This document shows, one piece after another, positions 42,866 to 51,629 of a DNA stretch of 64,000 nucleotides. A program made the translations under genes and the position numbers. The notes under the pieces are model-generated. The model was not told the DNA's origin, did not search any database, and saw nothing but the letters and a program-made list of their open reading frames with translations. Within the stretch, counting starts at the first letter, position 1. Every line of letters starts with the position of its first letter. Source of the stretch: JBLZUR01 sp048565625 (GTDB lineage Bacteria > Pseudomonadota > Alphaproteobacteria > Sphingomonadales > Sphingomonadaceae); contig NZ_JBLZUR010000002.1 in assembly GCF_048565625.1 (NCBI RefSeq), positions 3,162,001-3,226,000 on the forward strand, given 5' to 3'.

Positions 42866-43953
42866 GCCCGCCCGCGTCCCCGTCGCTCACCCTTGCGCTC
42901 TTTGCGCCGTGCCTTGGCGGCCTGACCCTCGGCGCGCTTCTTGCCCTCCGGCGTGTCGCGGAACTTCACCTCGTCAATCTCGACGTCGCCCATGATCGGC
43001 GAGAAGCCGAGATGCGCGATGCTTTCGGAGAAGTGGGAGGGTGGGTCGGCCATCACGTCGATCCGCCCGCCATCGGGATGGTCCACGCGGATGCGCCGCG
43101 CATGGAGGTGCATCTTGCGGCTGATCCCGCCCGACAGAAACGCGTCCTTGCCGCCATACTTGCCGTCGCCGACGATCGGATGGCCGATCGCCGCCATGTG
43201 GACGCGCAGCTGGTGGGTCCGTCCGGTATACGGTTCCAGCGCGACCCAGCAGGCGGCGTTTCCCGCGCGCTCGACCACGCGATAGCGGGTGCGTGCCGGC
43301 GACCCCTCCTTCTCGTCGACGAACATCTTTTCGCCCCCGGTGCCCGGCTGCTTGGCGATCGGCAGTTCGACCATACCGTCCTCGATGGACGGTACGCCGA
43401 TCACCAGCGCCCAATAGAGCTTGCGCGCGCTGCGGCTGGAAAATGCCTTGGCGAAGAAGGCCGCCGATCGCGCCGACCGTGCGATCAGCAGCGCGCCGGA
43501 CGTATCCTTGTCCAGCCGGTGGACCAGCTTCGGCCGGCTCTCCGCCTCGTACTGCAACGCGTCGAGCAGCCCATCGACATGCTCGGTCGTCTTCGTCCCA
43601 CCCTGCGTTGCCAGGCCCGGCGGCTTGTTGATGACGATGGCTTGGGGATCGATATGGATCACCAGTTCCTGCGCGAACGCCGCCTCCTCGGCGCTGATCT
43701 CCCGCCGCGGCTTTGGTGCGCTCGGGGCAGAGGCCGCGACCGGCTCCGCCCGCGGTACGCGGATCTGCTGCCCGGACTCGATCCGATCGCCCGGCGTCGC
43801 CCGCTTGCCGTCCACGCGCAACTGCCCCGTCCGCGCCCAGCGCGACACGATGTTGAAGCTCGCCTCTGGCAGATGCCGCTTGAACCAGCGGTCTAGCCGA
43901 ATCCCGTCATCGTCGGGCGCGACGGTGAAGTTGCGGATGCCCTCCTCAGCCAT
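42862..43953 (-). CDS. Pseudouridine synthase, RluA/RluC family
   Basis: A 363-aa protein with an N-terminal S4 RNA-binding domain (about 15-75) and the RluA/RsuA catalytic domain. The catalytic aspartate is in VHRLDKDTSGALLIARS, and TGRTHQLRVHMAAIGHPIVGD is conserved. It most resembles RluC, which modifies 23S rRNA U955, U2504 and U2580. The tail (RAEGQAAKARRKERKGERRG) is a basic extension. It overlaps crcB by 8 nt. Confidence 0.9.
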   Translation of the reverse strand: MAEEGIRNFTVAPDDDGIRLDRWFKRHLPEASFNIVSRWARTGQLRVDGKRATPGDRIESGQQIRVPRAEPVAASAPSAPKPRREISAEEAAFAQELVIHIDPQAIVINKPPGLATQGGTKTTEHVDGLLDALQYEAESRPKLVHRLDKDTSGALLIARSARSAAFFAKAFSSRSARKLYWALVIGVPSIEDGMVELPIAKQPGTGGEKMFVDEKEGSPARTRYRVVERAGNAACWVALEPYTGRTHQLRVHMAAIGHPIVGDGKYGGKDAFLSGGISRKMHLHARRIRVDHPDGGRIDVMADPPSHFSESIAHLGFSPIMGDVEIDEVKFRDTPEGKKRAEGQAAKARRKERKGERRGRGRA

Positions 43954-44323
43954 AGACGCGCATCAGCTCCGCGCCCGCGATCAGCAGGATGACCGCGCCC
44001 GTCACCGAAGACACCGCATAGGCCGCCGCCATGACGTGATCGCCCCGGTTGATCATGTTGAACGTCTCAAGGCTGAACGCCGAAAAGGTCGTGAACCCAC
44101 CCAGCACGCCGACGCCCAGGAACAGGCGCAGATACTCGCCATGGCCCGGCGTCTTCGCCAGCGTTCCCGCCAGGATTCCCATCAGGAACCCGCCCAGCAG
44201 GTTGACGATGAACGTCCCCCAGGGAAAGTTCGTCCCCATGTTGCGCAGGGCGACGGCGCTGATCTGATAGCGAAAACCGGCGCCGATCGCGCCGCCGGCC
44301 ATCACGAGTGCGTATTTGAGCAT
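43946..44323 (-). CDS. crcB: Fluoride channel CrcB/FluC
   Basis: A 125-aa, four-helix protein. The signature segments are GGAIGAGFRYQISAVA, NLLGGFLMG and the Na+-coordinating region GGFTTFSAFSLETFN. Dual-topology homodimers expel F-. ATG 44323 is taken rather than GTG 44326. No fluoride riboswitch space exists: the extensin-like gene ends 17 bp upstream. Confidence 0.93.
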   Translation of the reverse strand: MLKYALVMAGGAIGAGFRYQISAVALRNMGTNFPWGTFIVNLLGGFLMGILAGTLAKTPGHGEYLRLFLGVGVLGGFTTFSAFSLETFNMINRGDHVMAAAYAVSSVTGAVILLIAGAELMRVYG

Positions 44324-44340
44324 CACGTGCGCTTAAACGC

Positions 44341-45069
44341 TTAGCGGCAGGCGCGCCACCCGGCAGCACCCCGCGCCGCCTGATCAAGGTGCAGGTGATC
44401 GCGATGCGCGGCGTTGTATTCGGGCGACAGCACCGTCGCAAACAGATCGCAAGCACCGTCACGCACCTGACGGAGGAAGGCGCGGCCCTTCGCATCCTCA
44501 CCGTTCCAGCCGTTCACCACCGTCACGCGCCGACCATCCTCCAGCCGGAATCCCGCGACATCGATCGCATTGGCGGTCGCATGTTCGGACCATGCGCCCT
44601 CGCCGCGCCCGTACATGCGGCGGCAGGAATAGCTGCCGAAATGGTCGATGCGGGCGACCTGCTGTCCGTAGATCTTGAGCGCCGCCGGCTGGACGACATT
44701 CCATTCCCAGGCCGACAATCCCGCCGCGACAGGGCAGGAGACGCCCAGATCGGTCGGATCGAAGCGGATGTTGCGCGCACCATCGCGCTCGAACCTAACG
44801 GCATCTTGGTAGCCGCACTGCCCCGAAGTCCTCGGCGGCAACGCATTGTAGGTGACGCCGGCACGATCGAGAGCAGCATGACAGGAGGGGCCTTCACGCC
44901 CCAGCGCCACGATCTTGCGCCCGGTGAACACACCCACCGGCGTACCGAGATCGAGCTTGGTCCAGGGCACATCCTGCGGGCGCTCACTCGAAAGGATCAG
45001 CAACCCCGCGCCGATCCCCGCAAGAACAAGCAGGACGGCGATCAAGCGGAGGACGAGGCGCACCGCCAT
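44341..45069 (-). CDS. Extensin-like C-terminal domain protein
   Basis: A 242-aa protein with an N-terminal signal anchor (MAVRLVLRLIAVLLVLAGIGAGL) and an extensin-like C-terminal domain: SCHAALDRAGV, CGYQDAVRF, GSYSCRRMYG, SEHATANAIDVAGF and HRDHLHLDQA. The conserved H-D-H residues and paired cysteines suggest a periplasmic zinc enzyme of the peptidoglycan-active type, but the activity is not established. ATG 45069 is the first start with this signal sequence. Confidence 0.85.
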   Translation of the reverse strand: MAVRLVLRLIAVLLVLAGIGAGLLILSSERPQDVPWTKLDLGTPVGVFTGRKIVALGREGPSCHAALDRAGVTYNALPPRTSGQCGYQDAVRFERDGARNIRFDPTDLGVSCPVAAGLSAWEWNVVQPAALKIYGQQVARIDHFGSYSCRRMYGRGEGAWSEHATANAIDVAGFRLEDGRRVTVVNGWNGEDAKGRAFLRQVRDGACDLFATVLSPEYNAAHRDHLHLDQAARGAAGWRACR

Positions 45070-45098
45070 TCTACGAACAGGGCGGCGGTCCGTTGCCG

Positions 45099-45275
45099 TC
45101 AGAAGTCGACCGCGATGCCCTTCCGCTCCCAATCGCCATAGCGCACCGGGTCCAACCGTCCTTCGTCGTCCTCTGGCTTCCAGTCCGTCTCGCCGGGCTG
45201 AGGCACGGGCGGGCTGGGCGGCAGCTTCGGCGGCACGAGGCCTTGCGGGCGTTCGCCGGGCTTGCGGTCGGTCAT
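45099..45275 (-). CDS. DUF1674 (SDHAF4-like) protein
   Basis: A 58-aa protein whose C-terminal block DPVRYGDWERKGIAVDF is the hallmark of DUF1674, the family of succinate dehydrogenase assembly factor 4 in eukaryotes. The start is ATG 45275 (MTDRKPGERPQGLVPPK). It is divergent from rsmB (51 bp). Confidence 0.88.
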   Translation of the reverse strand: MTDRKPGERPQGLVPPKLPPSPPVPQPGETDWKPEDDEGRLDPVRYGDWERKGIAVDF

Positions 45276-45326
45276 GGCTGTTCCTCGGATTGCGGCGACA
45301 CGCGTTCCCGACCACATAGGCCGCCC

Positions 45327-46616
45327 ATGCCGACGAACAAGCCCAAGCGACCCCACCGCCGCACGCCATCTGCCTTGCCGTCCGGGGTGCCTGCGCGCGG
45401 CGCCGCGCTCCGCCTCCTCGACGCCGTCCTTCGCCAGGGCCTCCCCTTAGAGGCGGCGCTGCCCCGCGCGACCGAGGCGCTGGAACGCTCCGACCGTGCG
45501 CTCGCCCGCAATCTCGCTTCCGGCGTCCTCCGCCACCTGACCGATCTCGACGCGCTGATCGACGCAGCCACTGCCCGCCCGCTGGCGGAGGATGCCAAGG
45601 CGCGCATGGTCCTCCGGATCGCGCTCTACCAGGCCCTCGGCCTCGGCACGCCCGGCCACGCCGCAATTGCCACCGTCCTGCCGCTGGTCGACGGCGGCCC
45701 GCGACGGCTGGTCCACGGCGTCTTCTCGACCGTCACCCGCGCCAACGACACGCTGCCCAACCCACCCAGCCTCCCCGCCGAAGTAGCGACGCGCTGGTCC
45801 ACCAACTGGGGTGAGGCCGTGGTCGATGCGGCGCGCGCTCTGCTTGCCGAACCGCCGCTCGACCTGACTCTCAAGACCCCGGACGCACCCGCGCCCGAAG
45901 GCGAGTCGCTGGCACCCGGCCATGTCCGCCTGCCCGGCACGACCCCGATCGCCGAACTCCACGGTTATGCCGAAGGCGGCTGGTGGGTACAGGACATCGC
46001 CGCCTCGATCCCCGCCCGCCTGATCGGCGCAGGAAAGGGGAGGGTGGCACTCGATCTCTGCGCCGCCCCCGGCGGCAAGACGATGCAGCTTGCCGCCAAT
46101 GGCTGGCGCGTCACCGCCGTCGATCTCGTAGAAAGTCGCCTAAGACGACTTTCCGAGAACCTCGTGCGCACCAACCTCTCCGCCGATCTCGTCACCGCCG
46201 ATGTCATGGAATGGCAACCGCCTGCACCCGCCGACGCCGTCCTGATCGACGCGCCCTGCTCCGCCACCGGCATCTTCCGCCGCCATCCCGAGGTGCTCTA
46301 CCGCGCCGGCCCGCGGCAGATCGAGGAGGCGGCACAGCTCCAGGCGAAGCTCATCGCCCGCGCCGCCGATTGGGTCAGCCCGGGCGGCCTGCTCGTCTAC
46401 GCCGTCTGCTCGCTGGAGCCGGATGAGGGGGAGGCCATCCTCGACGGCTTCCTCGCGACACGCGACGACTTCACGATCGAGCCGCCCGCCGACGGCGAAC
46501 TCCCCACCGGCATCACCCCCTTGCCCGGCGGTGCCATCCGCATCCTACCCGGCACCCTCGCACAGGCCGGCGGAGCGGACGGCTTTTTCATCGCAAGGTT
46601 CCGCCGCCGCCGTTGA
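45327..46616 (+). CDS. rsmB: 16S rRNA (cytosine(967)-C(5))-methyltransferase-like RsmB
   Basis: About 429 aa. An N-terminal NusB-like RNA-binding domain (about 20-150) precedes the RsmB/NOP methyltransferase domain: ALDLCAAPGGKTMQLA (SAM), LIDAPCSATG (first cysteine) and YAVCSLEPDEGE (catalytic cysteine). ATG 45327 starts MPTNKPKRPHRR; the frame is open upstream but that part overlaps DUF1674. It is followed by rpe (31 bp). Confidence 0.9.
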   Translation: MPTNKPKRPHRRTPSALPSGVPARGAALRLLDAVLRQGLPLEAALPRATEALERSDRALARNLASGVLRHLTDLDALIDAATARPLAEDAKARMVLRIALYQALGLGTPGHAAIATVLPLVDGGPRRLVHGVFSTVTRANDTLPNPPSLPAEVATRWSTNWGEAVVDAARALLAEPPLDLTLKTPDAPAPEGESLAPGHVRLPGTTPIAELHGYAEGGWWVQDIAASIPARLIGAGKGRVALDLCAAPGGKTMQLAANGWRVTAVDLVESRLRRLSENLVRTNLSADLVTADVMEWQPPAPADAVLIDAPCSATGIFRRHPEVLYRAGPRQIEEAAQLQAKLIARAADWVSPGGLLVYAVCSLEPDEGEAILDGFLATRDDFTIEPPADGELPTGITPLPGGAIRILPGTLAQAGGADGFFIARFRRRR

Positions 46617-46647
46617 TCGCCCACCCGCTTGGCGCATAAGGACGGAT

Positions 46648-47304
46648 ATGTCCGTCCTCATCTCCCCCTCGATCCTCTCCGCCGACTTCGCGAAGCTGGG
46701 GGAGGAGGTGCGCGCCATCAACGCGGCCGGGGCTGACTGGATCCATGTCGATGTCATGGACGGCCATTTCGTGCCGAACATCACCATCGGCCCGAACGTC
46801 GTGAAGGCGCTCCGTCCGCACACCGCCAAGACCTTCGACGTCCACCTGATGATCTCGCCGGTGGACAGCTTCCTCGACGCCTTCGCCGAGGCCGGCGCCG
46901 ACATCATCACCGTCCATCCGGAGGCGGGGCCCCATGTCCACCGCACGATCCAGCGCATCAAGGCGCTCGGCAAGAAGGCAGGCATCTCGCTCAACCCCGC
47001 TACCCCGGCCAAGATGCTCGACTATCTGCTGGAGGATCTCGACCTCGTCCTGGTGATGAGCGTCAATCCCGGCTTCGGCGGACAGAGCTTCATCTCCAGC
47101 CAGCTCCGCAAGATCGAGGCGATCCGCAAGTCGATCGACAAGCTCGGCAAGCCCATCGACCTGGAGGTAGACGGCGGCATCGACGCGACCACCGCCCCGC
47201 TCGCCATCTCCGCCGGCGCGAACGTCCTCGTCGCCGGCACCGCCACGTTCAAGGGCGGCCCCACCGTCTATGCGGACAACATCGCCCGACTGCGCGGGAA
47301 CTGA
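46648..47304 (+). CDS. rpe: Ribulose-phosphate 3-epimerase
   Basis: Interconverts ribulose-5-phosphate and xylulose-5-phosphate. The 218-aa TIM barrel starts at ATG 46648 (MSVLISPSILSADFAKLGEE). Metal ligands are in HVDVMDGHFVPN and HLMI; VMSVNPGFGGQSFI and LEVDGGID are also typical. It sits between rsmB and the heparinase-like gene in an order I recall as common in sphingomonads. Confidence 0.96.
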   Translation: MSVLISPSILSADFAKLGEEVRAINAAGADWIHVDVMDGHFVPNITIGPNVVKALRPHTAKTFDVHLMISPVDSFLDAFAEAGADIITVHPEAGPHVHRTIQRIKALGKKAGISLNPATPAKMLDYLLEDLDLVLVMSVNPGFGGQSFISSQLRKIEAIRKSIDKLGKPIDLEVDGGIDATTAPLAISAGANVLVAGTATFKGGPTVYADNIARLRGN

Positions 47305-47313
47305 CGCGCGCAC

Positions 47314-49008
47314 ATGGCGGGGGATGATCAGACTGGCGAGGAGCGCCTCCGCCTGATCCGGCCGGACATGTCGGCCGGTCTGTCCTTGTCGCAACGCCTC
47401 GCCCACGGGCTCGACCGGATGATCTGGAAGACCCCTCTCCATCACCTCCGCCTTCGCGGCCGCCCGCCGCTGCAGCTGCTCGCCGTGCCCGAGGATCCGG
47501 TCAGGGGCGACAAGCAGGCCGGCTTCGCCATTCTCGAAGGCCGCGTCGAGCTGGTGCGGGAGGAGGTCGACCTCGGTACGCTCGACTTCGCCAAGCTCTC
47601 GGTCTCTCCCGCGCTTGCCGAACACATCCACAGCTTCGCCTGGCTTCGCGATCTCGACGCTGCCGGACATCGTCAGGACGCGCTGCCGATCGCGCAGTTC
47701 ATCCTCGGCCGCTGGCTCCTCATCCACGCCCGCGCGATCAGCGATCCTGCATGGCGACCCGACGTATGTGGTCGCCGCATGCTGTTCTGGGCCGCCTACG
47801 CCCCGCTGCTCGCGACCGATCCGGCCTTCCGCCGCAACCTCCTCAACACCATGCACCGCACAGCGCGGCATCTGGAAACGACGGCGGTCAAGACGCCGGT
47901 CGGCCTGCCGCGCGTCCAGGCGGCGGCGGGCCTCGTCGTCGCTGGCCTCCTCCTCTCCGGCAGCGACACCGTGCTCGATCGCGCGGAGACCGCCTTCGCC
48001 CGCGCCGTCGAACTGTCGATGCACGGCGACGGCGGTCTGGTCAGCCGCACGCCCGCCGATCAGGTGGCGCTGGTCGAAACGCTCGCCATGCTGCGCGCCG
48101 CCTACCGCTCCGTCGCGCAGGATACCCGCCCGATTGATCCCCTGCTGAACCGGGCGGCGGCGGCGCTCGCCGGCATCACCCTGGGCGACGGTCGGCTCTC
48201 CACCTGGCAGGGCAGCCGCCCGATCGTCTCCGCGCCCGCACTCGCCGCCGCCGAGCGGGAGGGGGCGGCCGCAGCCCCGCTCCTCCAGCCGCAGGAATGG
48301 GGCTATCAGCGCCTCGTCTCCGGCGATGCCGTCGTCATCGTGGACGCCGCGCCGCCCCCCACCGTCGCGATCGCGTCGGGCGGCTGCGCCTCCACCCTCG
48401 CCTTTGAGATGTCGGACGGCCCCACCCGCCTCATCATCAATTGCGGCCGCACCGACGCCTTCGGGCCGGAACTCGGGCAGGGCCTCCGGTCCACCGCTGC
48501 CCACTCCACCCTCGTCCTCGCCGACAGCAACTCGACCGCGATCCACGCCGACGGATCGCTCGGCCGCGGCGTGTCGGAGGTGGAGATCGACCGGCAGGTG
48601 ACCGATGAGGGCACCCGCCTCGACGCCACGCATCAGGGCTATGCCAAACGCTTCGGCTTCATCCACGAACGCCAGCTCGCCCTTCGCGCCGACGGACGCG
48701 AGTTGCGAGGCGACGACATCCTCCGCCCTGCGGCGAAGAAGCGCCCGGCCGAAACCACCGCCTCGGTCCGCTTCCACCTCGCGCCCGGCATCGAGGTCAC
48801 GTCCACCGCCGATGGCCTCGGCGCGCTCCTCCGTCCCTCCGGCGGCCCGCTCTGGCAGTTCCGCTGCCGCGGTGGCGATCTGGTGGTGGAGGACAGCCTG
48901 TGGGTGGACGGCACCGGCACGCCGAAACCGACGCTGCAGTTGGTGGTCATGGCCAAGGTCCCATCGGAGGGACTAACGCTCAGCTGGATGCTTCGCCGCG
49001 CGCAGTAG
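47314..49008 (+). CDS. Heparinase II/III family protein
   Basis: A 564-aa protein. The alpha-toroid part is N-terminal (LGRWLLIHA, FWAAYAPLLATDPAFRR), followed by a beta-sandwich region with PQEWGYQRL, the heparinase II/III GQGLRSTAAHSTLVLADSNS segment and THQGYAKRFGFIHER. No signal peptide is visible. In alphaproteobacteria this family sits beside rpe/purH; the substrate is unknown and is unlikely to be heparin. Start ATG 47314, 9 bp after rpe. Confidence 0.88.
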   Translation: MAGDDQTGEERLRLIRPDMSAGLSLSQRLAHGLDRMIWKTPLHHLRLRGRPPLQLLAVPEDPVRGDKQAGFAILEGRVELVREEVDLGTLDFAKLSVSPALAEHIHSFAWLRDLDAAGHRQDALPIAQFILGRWLLIHARAISDPAWRPDVCGRRMLFWAAYAPLLATDPAFRRNLLNTMHRTARHLETTAVKTPVGLPRVQAAAGLVVAGLLLSGSDTVLDRAETAFARAVELSMHGDGGLVSRTPADQVALVETLAMLRAAYRSVAQDTRPIDPLLNRAAAALAGITLGDGRLSTWQGSRPIVSAPALAAAEREGAAAAPLLQPQEWGYQRLVSGDAVVIVDAAPPPTVAIASGGCASTLAFEMSDGPTRLIINCGRTDAFGPELGQGLRSTAAHSTLVLADSNSTAIHADGSLGRGVSEVEIDRQVTDEGTRLDATHQGYAKRFGFIHERQLALRADGRELRGDDILRPAAKKRPAETTASVRFHLAPGIEVTSTADGLGALLRPSGGPLWQFRCRGGDLVVEDSLWVDGTGTPKPTLQLVVMAKVPSEGLTLSWMLRRAQ

Positions 49009-49039
49009 ACCTGGGGCGGTGCGCATGGAACAAGGCGTC

Positions 49040-50299
49040 ATGCGCCGCCTGATCCTCGCCCTTGCCCCGTTCCTCATCGCCGCCGCGCCCGCATCCGACT
49101 ACGCCGCGCGGATCGACCGCATCCTCGCACGCACACCGCTCATCGACGGGCACAATGACTGGCCGGAGGTCCTGCGCGAGCGGGAAGGGGAGGGCCGCTG
49201 GACCCTCGACCTGCGGCAGGGTCTCGCCGCCCGGCCGATCCCCTACAACACCGACATCGCCCGCCTACGCGCCGGCAGAGTCGGCGGGCAGTTCTGGTCG
49301 GTCTACGTCTCGGCCGACAAGCCCGGCCTGGAACAGGTCAAGGAAACGCTCGAACAGATCGACCTCGTGAAGCAGATCGCCGCGCGCTATCCGGACGCCT
49401 TCGAACTCGCCCGCACCGCCGCCGACGTCCGCCGCATCCACAAGGCCGGGCGAATCGCATCCCTGATCGGCGTCGAGGGTGGCGGGCAGATCGACGAGAG
49501 CCTGTCGGTGCTCCGCGCCTATCACGATCTCGGCGCCGGCTACCTGACCCTCACCCACTTCGCGACGATCGCCTGGGCCGATTCGGCAACCGACGATCCT
49601 AAACACGGCGGGCTGACCCCGTTCGGTGAAGCGGTCGTCCGCGAACTCAACCGCCTCGGCATGTTGGTCGATCTCAGCCATGTCAGCGAGGGAACGATGG
49701 ATGATGCGATCCGCGTCTCGAAAGCGCCGGTCATCTTCTCGCATTCCAGCACGGCGGCGATCAACGACCATCCACGCAACGTCTCCGACGCGATCCTGAG
49801 GCGCCTGCCCGCAAACGGCGGCATTGTGATGGTCAACTATGCCGAAGGCTATGTGTCGGCCGCGGTCCGCGCCTGGATCGTCGATCGCGCTGCCGAGGAG
49901 GCGCGCCAGACCCGGCTTCTCGTCGGGCGGCCGGATGCGCGCAAGGCTGCCATGGCTGCCTGGGAGAAGGCGCATCCGCAGCCCAGGGCCACCCTCGGTG
50001 AGGTCGCCGACCATATCGATCACATTGCGAAGGTCGCGGGCGTCGATCACGTCGGCCTCGGCTCCGACTTCGACGGCGTCGGCAACGAGCTGCCCGAAGG
50101 GTTGGACTCGGTCGCTACCTACCCGGCTCTCCTTGCCGAGCTGATGCGGCGTGGCTGGAGCGATGCCGACATCGCCAAGCTGGCGGGCGAGAACATCCTC
50201 CGTGTGATGACGGCGGCGGAGAAGATCGCGGTATCGATGAGGTCGGAACCTGCCGCCATCGCAACCGTCGCGGCACCAGACGAGAAGGCAGCACGATAA
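49040..50299 (+). CDS. Membrane dipeptidase, peptidase family M19
   Basis: About 419 aa. A signal peptide (MRRLILALAPFLIAAAPASDYA) precedes the M19 renal-dipeptidase TIM barrel. Zinc ligands are in IDGHNDWPE (HxD), SLIGVEGGGQI, LVDLSHVS and FSHSSTAAI; VGLGSDFDGV near the C-terminus is conserved. ATG 49040 follows an AAGG site; ATG 49025 and GTG 49019 are alternatives. It hydrolyses dipeptides, often with D-amino acids, in the periplasm. Its TAA overlaps the possible ATA start of the next gene. Confidence 0.92.
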   Translation: MRRLILALAPFLIAAAPASDYAARIDRILARTPLIDGHNDWPEVLREREGEGRWTLDLRQGLAARPIPYNTDIARLRAGRVGGQFWSVYVSADKPGLEQVKETLEQIDLVKQIAARYPDAFELARTAADVRRIHKAGRIASLIGVEGGGQIDESLSVLRAYHDLGAGYLTLTHFATIAWADSATDDPKHGGLTPFGEAVVRELNRLGMLVDLSHVSEGTMDDAIRVSKAPVIFSHSSTAAINDHPRNVSDAILRRLPANGGIVMVNYAEGYVSAAVRAWIVDRAAEEARQTRLLVGRPDARKAAMAAWEKAHPQPRATLGEVADHIDHIAKVAGVDHVGLGSDFDGVGNELPEGLDSVATYPALLAELMRRGWSDADIAKLAGENILRVMTAAEKIAVSMRSEPAAIATVAAPDEKAAR

Positions 50300-50673
50300 G
50301 CAGGCTCCGTCTCTTCTTCGACGGCGGTTGCCGCCCGAACCCCGGCGCGATCGAAACCGCCGTCGTCGTGCGCGGGGTGACCCACGTTCAGCCCGCTGCG
50401 GGTACGGGCACCAACAGCGATGCGGAGTGGCTCGCGCTCATCCACGCGGCACATATCGCGGTGGCAATGGGGGCCGAGGACGTGGAGTTCGTCGGCGACT
50501 CCGCATTGGTCGTGGATCAGGCGAATGGCGCCCTCTGCCGATCCGACACGCTGAAAGCCCACCAGGAGCGATATCGTTCGATCGTCGAGAACATCCCAAA
50601 GGTCCGGCTCCGACGGGTTCCGCGCTCCAAGAACCTCGCCGGCATCGCGCTCGAACAGCGCCGCCGCTTCTGA
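50296..50673 (+). CDS. RNase H-like / reverse-transcriptase-like domain protein, non-standard start
   Basis: The conserved RNase H N-terminus, LRLFFDGGCRPNPGAIETA with catalytic Asp, reads in frame from 50302 onward, but no ATG, GTG or TTG precedes it in this frame within at least 90 bases. ATA at 50296 is the only plausible near-cognate start: it overlaps the upstream TAA (ATAA) and has GAGAAGG 7 nt upstream. GTG 50368 would drop the first strand and catalytic Asp. Downstream AEWLALIHAAHIA (catalytic Glu) and VGDSALVVDQANG (Asp) are intact; total about 125 aa. Confidence 0.65.
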   Translation: MSRLRLFFDGGCRPNPGAIETAVVVRGVTHVQPAAGTGTNSDAEWLALIHAAHIAVAMGAEDVEFVGDSALVVDQANGALCRSDTLKAHQERYRSIVENIPKVRLRRVPRSKNLAGIALEQRRRF

Positions 50674-50791
50674 ACCGGAGAGCCGCTACTTCGCCGCCAT
50701 CGCCTCGACCTTGTTCCTCCAGATCGGAAAGGAGGACAGCTGGTTGGTTGCGGCCGGCGGAACCCCGGTGCCGCCGCTGCTTTGTGTTGCT

Positions 50792-51532
50792 ATGCCGACC
50801 GCCCGCTTGTTCCACGTCTCCGATCTCCACTTCGGTCGGGAGGACCCGGCGGCGCTCGACTGGTTCGCAGGCCTTGTACGGAATGAGCGGCCCGATGCCG
50901 TCGTCATCACCGGCGACTTCACCTTCCGTGCGACCAAGCCGGAGTTCGCCGCCGCGATCGCCTATCTGGAGCGTCTGGATGTTCCGCTCTCTCTGGAGCC
51001 GGGCAATCACGATCTGCCCTATTACAACGATCCGCTGCGCCGCCTCTTCCGCCCCTATCGGCGGTTCGCCAAGTTCGAAGGTCGGATCGAACAGCCGCTC
51101 ACCCTAAGCGCGGCGGCGATCGTCCCGCTGAAGACCGTCAGCCGCTTTCAATGGCGCGTGAACCAGTCGCTCGGGGTGGTCCGCCCCGCTTCGCTTGCCG
51201 CCGCAATGGAGCGCATCGCCGCTGCGCCGAAGAACTGCGCACCGATCGTCGCCTGCCATCATCCCCTTGCCGACATCCCCGACATGGCGGAGCCGCAGCA
51301 TACGCGCGGGGGTAAGGCGGCGCTCGCCGCATTGGCGGCGGCGGGCGCGAAGGCGGTGCTTACGGGCCATATCCACGATCCATTCGATCGGATGTGGGAA
51401 ACCGCCGCCGGGCCGATCCGCCTAATCGGCGCGGGCACCTTGTCCGAACGCCTGCGCTCCAGCCGCCCGTCGTTCAACGAAATCAGCGTGGAAGAGGGCC
51501 GAATCGAGAACCGGGTAAGAACCCTCACCTAG
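50792..51532 (+). CDS. Calcineurin-like metallophosphoesterase
   Basis: A 246-aa two-metal phosphoesterase. Motifs: DLHFGRED (motif I), VVITGDFTFR (II), PGNHDLPY (III), VACHHPLADI (IV) and LTGHIHDPF (V). ATG 50792 gives MPTARLFHVSDLHFG and is the natural N-terminus; the open frame upstream is not conserved-looking. It could act on cyclic nucleotides or nucleotide-lipid conjugates such as UDP-diacylglucosamine, but that cannot be resolved. It is followed by an inverted repeat. Confidence 0.88.
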   Translation: MPTARLFHVSDLHFGREDPAALDWFAGLVRNERPDAVVITGDFTFRATKPEFAAAIAYLERLDVPLSLEPGNHDLPYYNDPLRRLFRPYRRFAKFEGRIEQPLTLSAAAIVPLKTVSRFQWRVNQSLGVVRPASLAAAMERIAAAPKNCAPIVACHHPLADIPDMAEPQHTRGGKAALAALAAAGAKAVLTGHIHDPFDRMWETAAGPIRLIGAGTLSERLRSSRPSFNEISVEEGRIENRVRTLT

Positions 51533-51542
51533 CGTCCTACCA

Positions 51543-51616
51543 CCGTTCGCCCTGAGCTTGTCGAAGGGCCAGCACCGACCCTCTCACTGGCGCTCCGACA
51601 GGCTCAGCGCGAACGG
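51543..51616. repeat. REP-like inverted repeat (sphingomonad CGTTCG..CTGAGC type)
   Basis: CCGTTCGCCCTGAGCTTGTC and the next four bases (51543-51566) face an inverted near-copy at 51593-51616, with four mismatches in 24 and a 26-nt spacer. It lies between convergent genes and may act as a terminator. I recall this CGTTCG..CTGAGC..GTCGAAG unit as a frequent extragenic repeat in sphingomonads. Confidence 0.8.
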
Positions 51617-51629
51617 TCGAGAGGGTGCA

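Noticed and set aside
41512..43896. A 794-codon open frame antisense to the atp12-HAD-pseudouridine synthase genes.
   Set aside because: Composition is Arg/Pro/Ala-rich with no domain; the opposite strand has well-defined, coupled genes.
44324..44340. Fluoride riboswitch ahead of crcB.
   Set aside because: Only 17 bp separate crcB from the upstream gene, too short for the aptamer.
46588..48777. A 729-codon open frame antisense to rpe and the heparinase-like gene.
   Set aside because: It is a by-product of strong GC3 bias opposite two well-supported genes and has low-complexity Arg/Gly/Glu-rich translation without domains.
50686..50796. A minus-strand reading of about 35 codons ending VEAMAAK, with GC-rich third positions, in the gap before the phosphoesterase.
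   Set aside because: It lacks a normal start outside the phosphoesterase gene and matches no family I recognise; it could be a gene remnant but is not supportable as a CDS.
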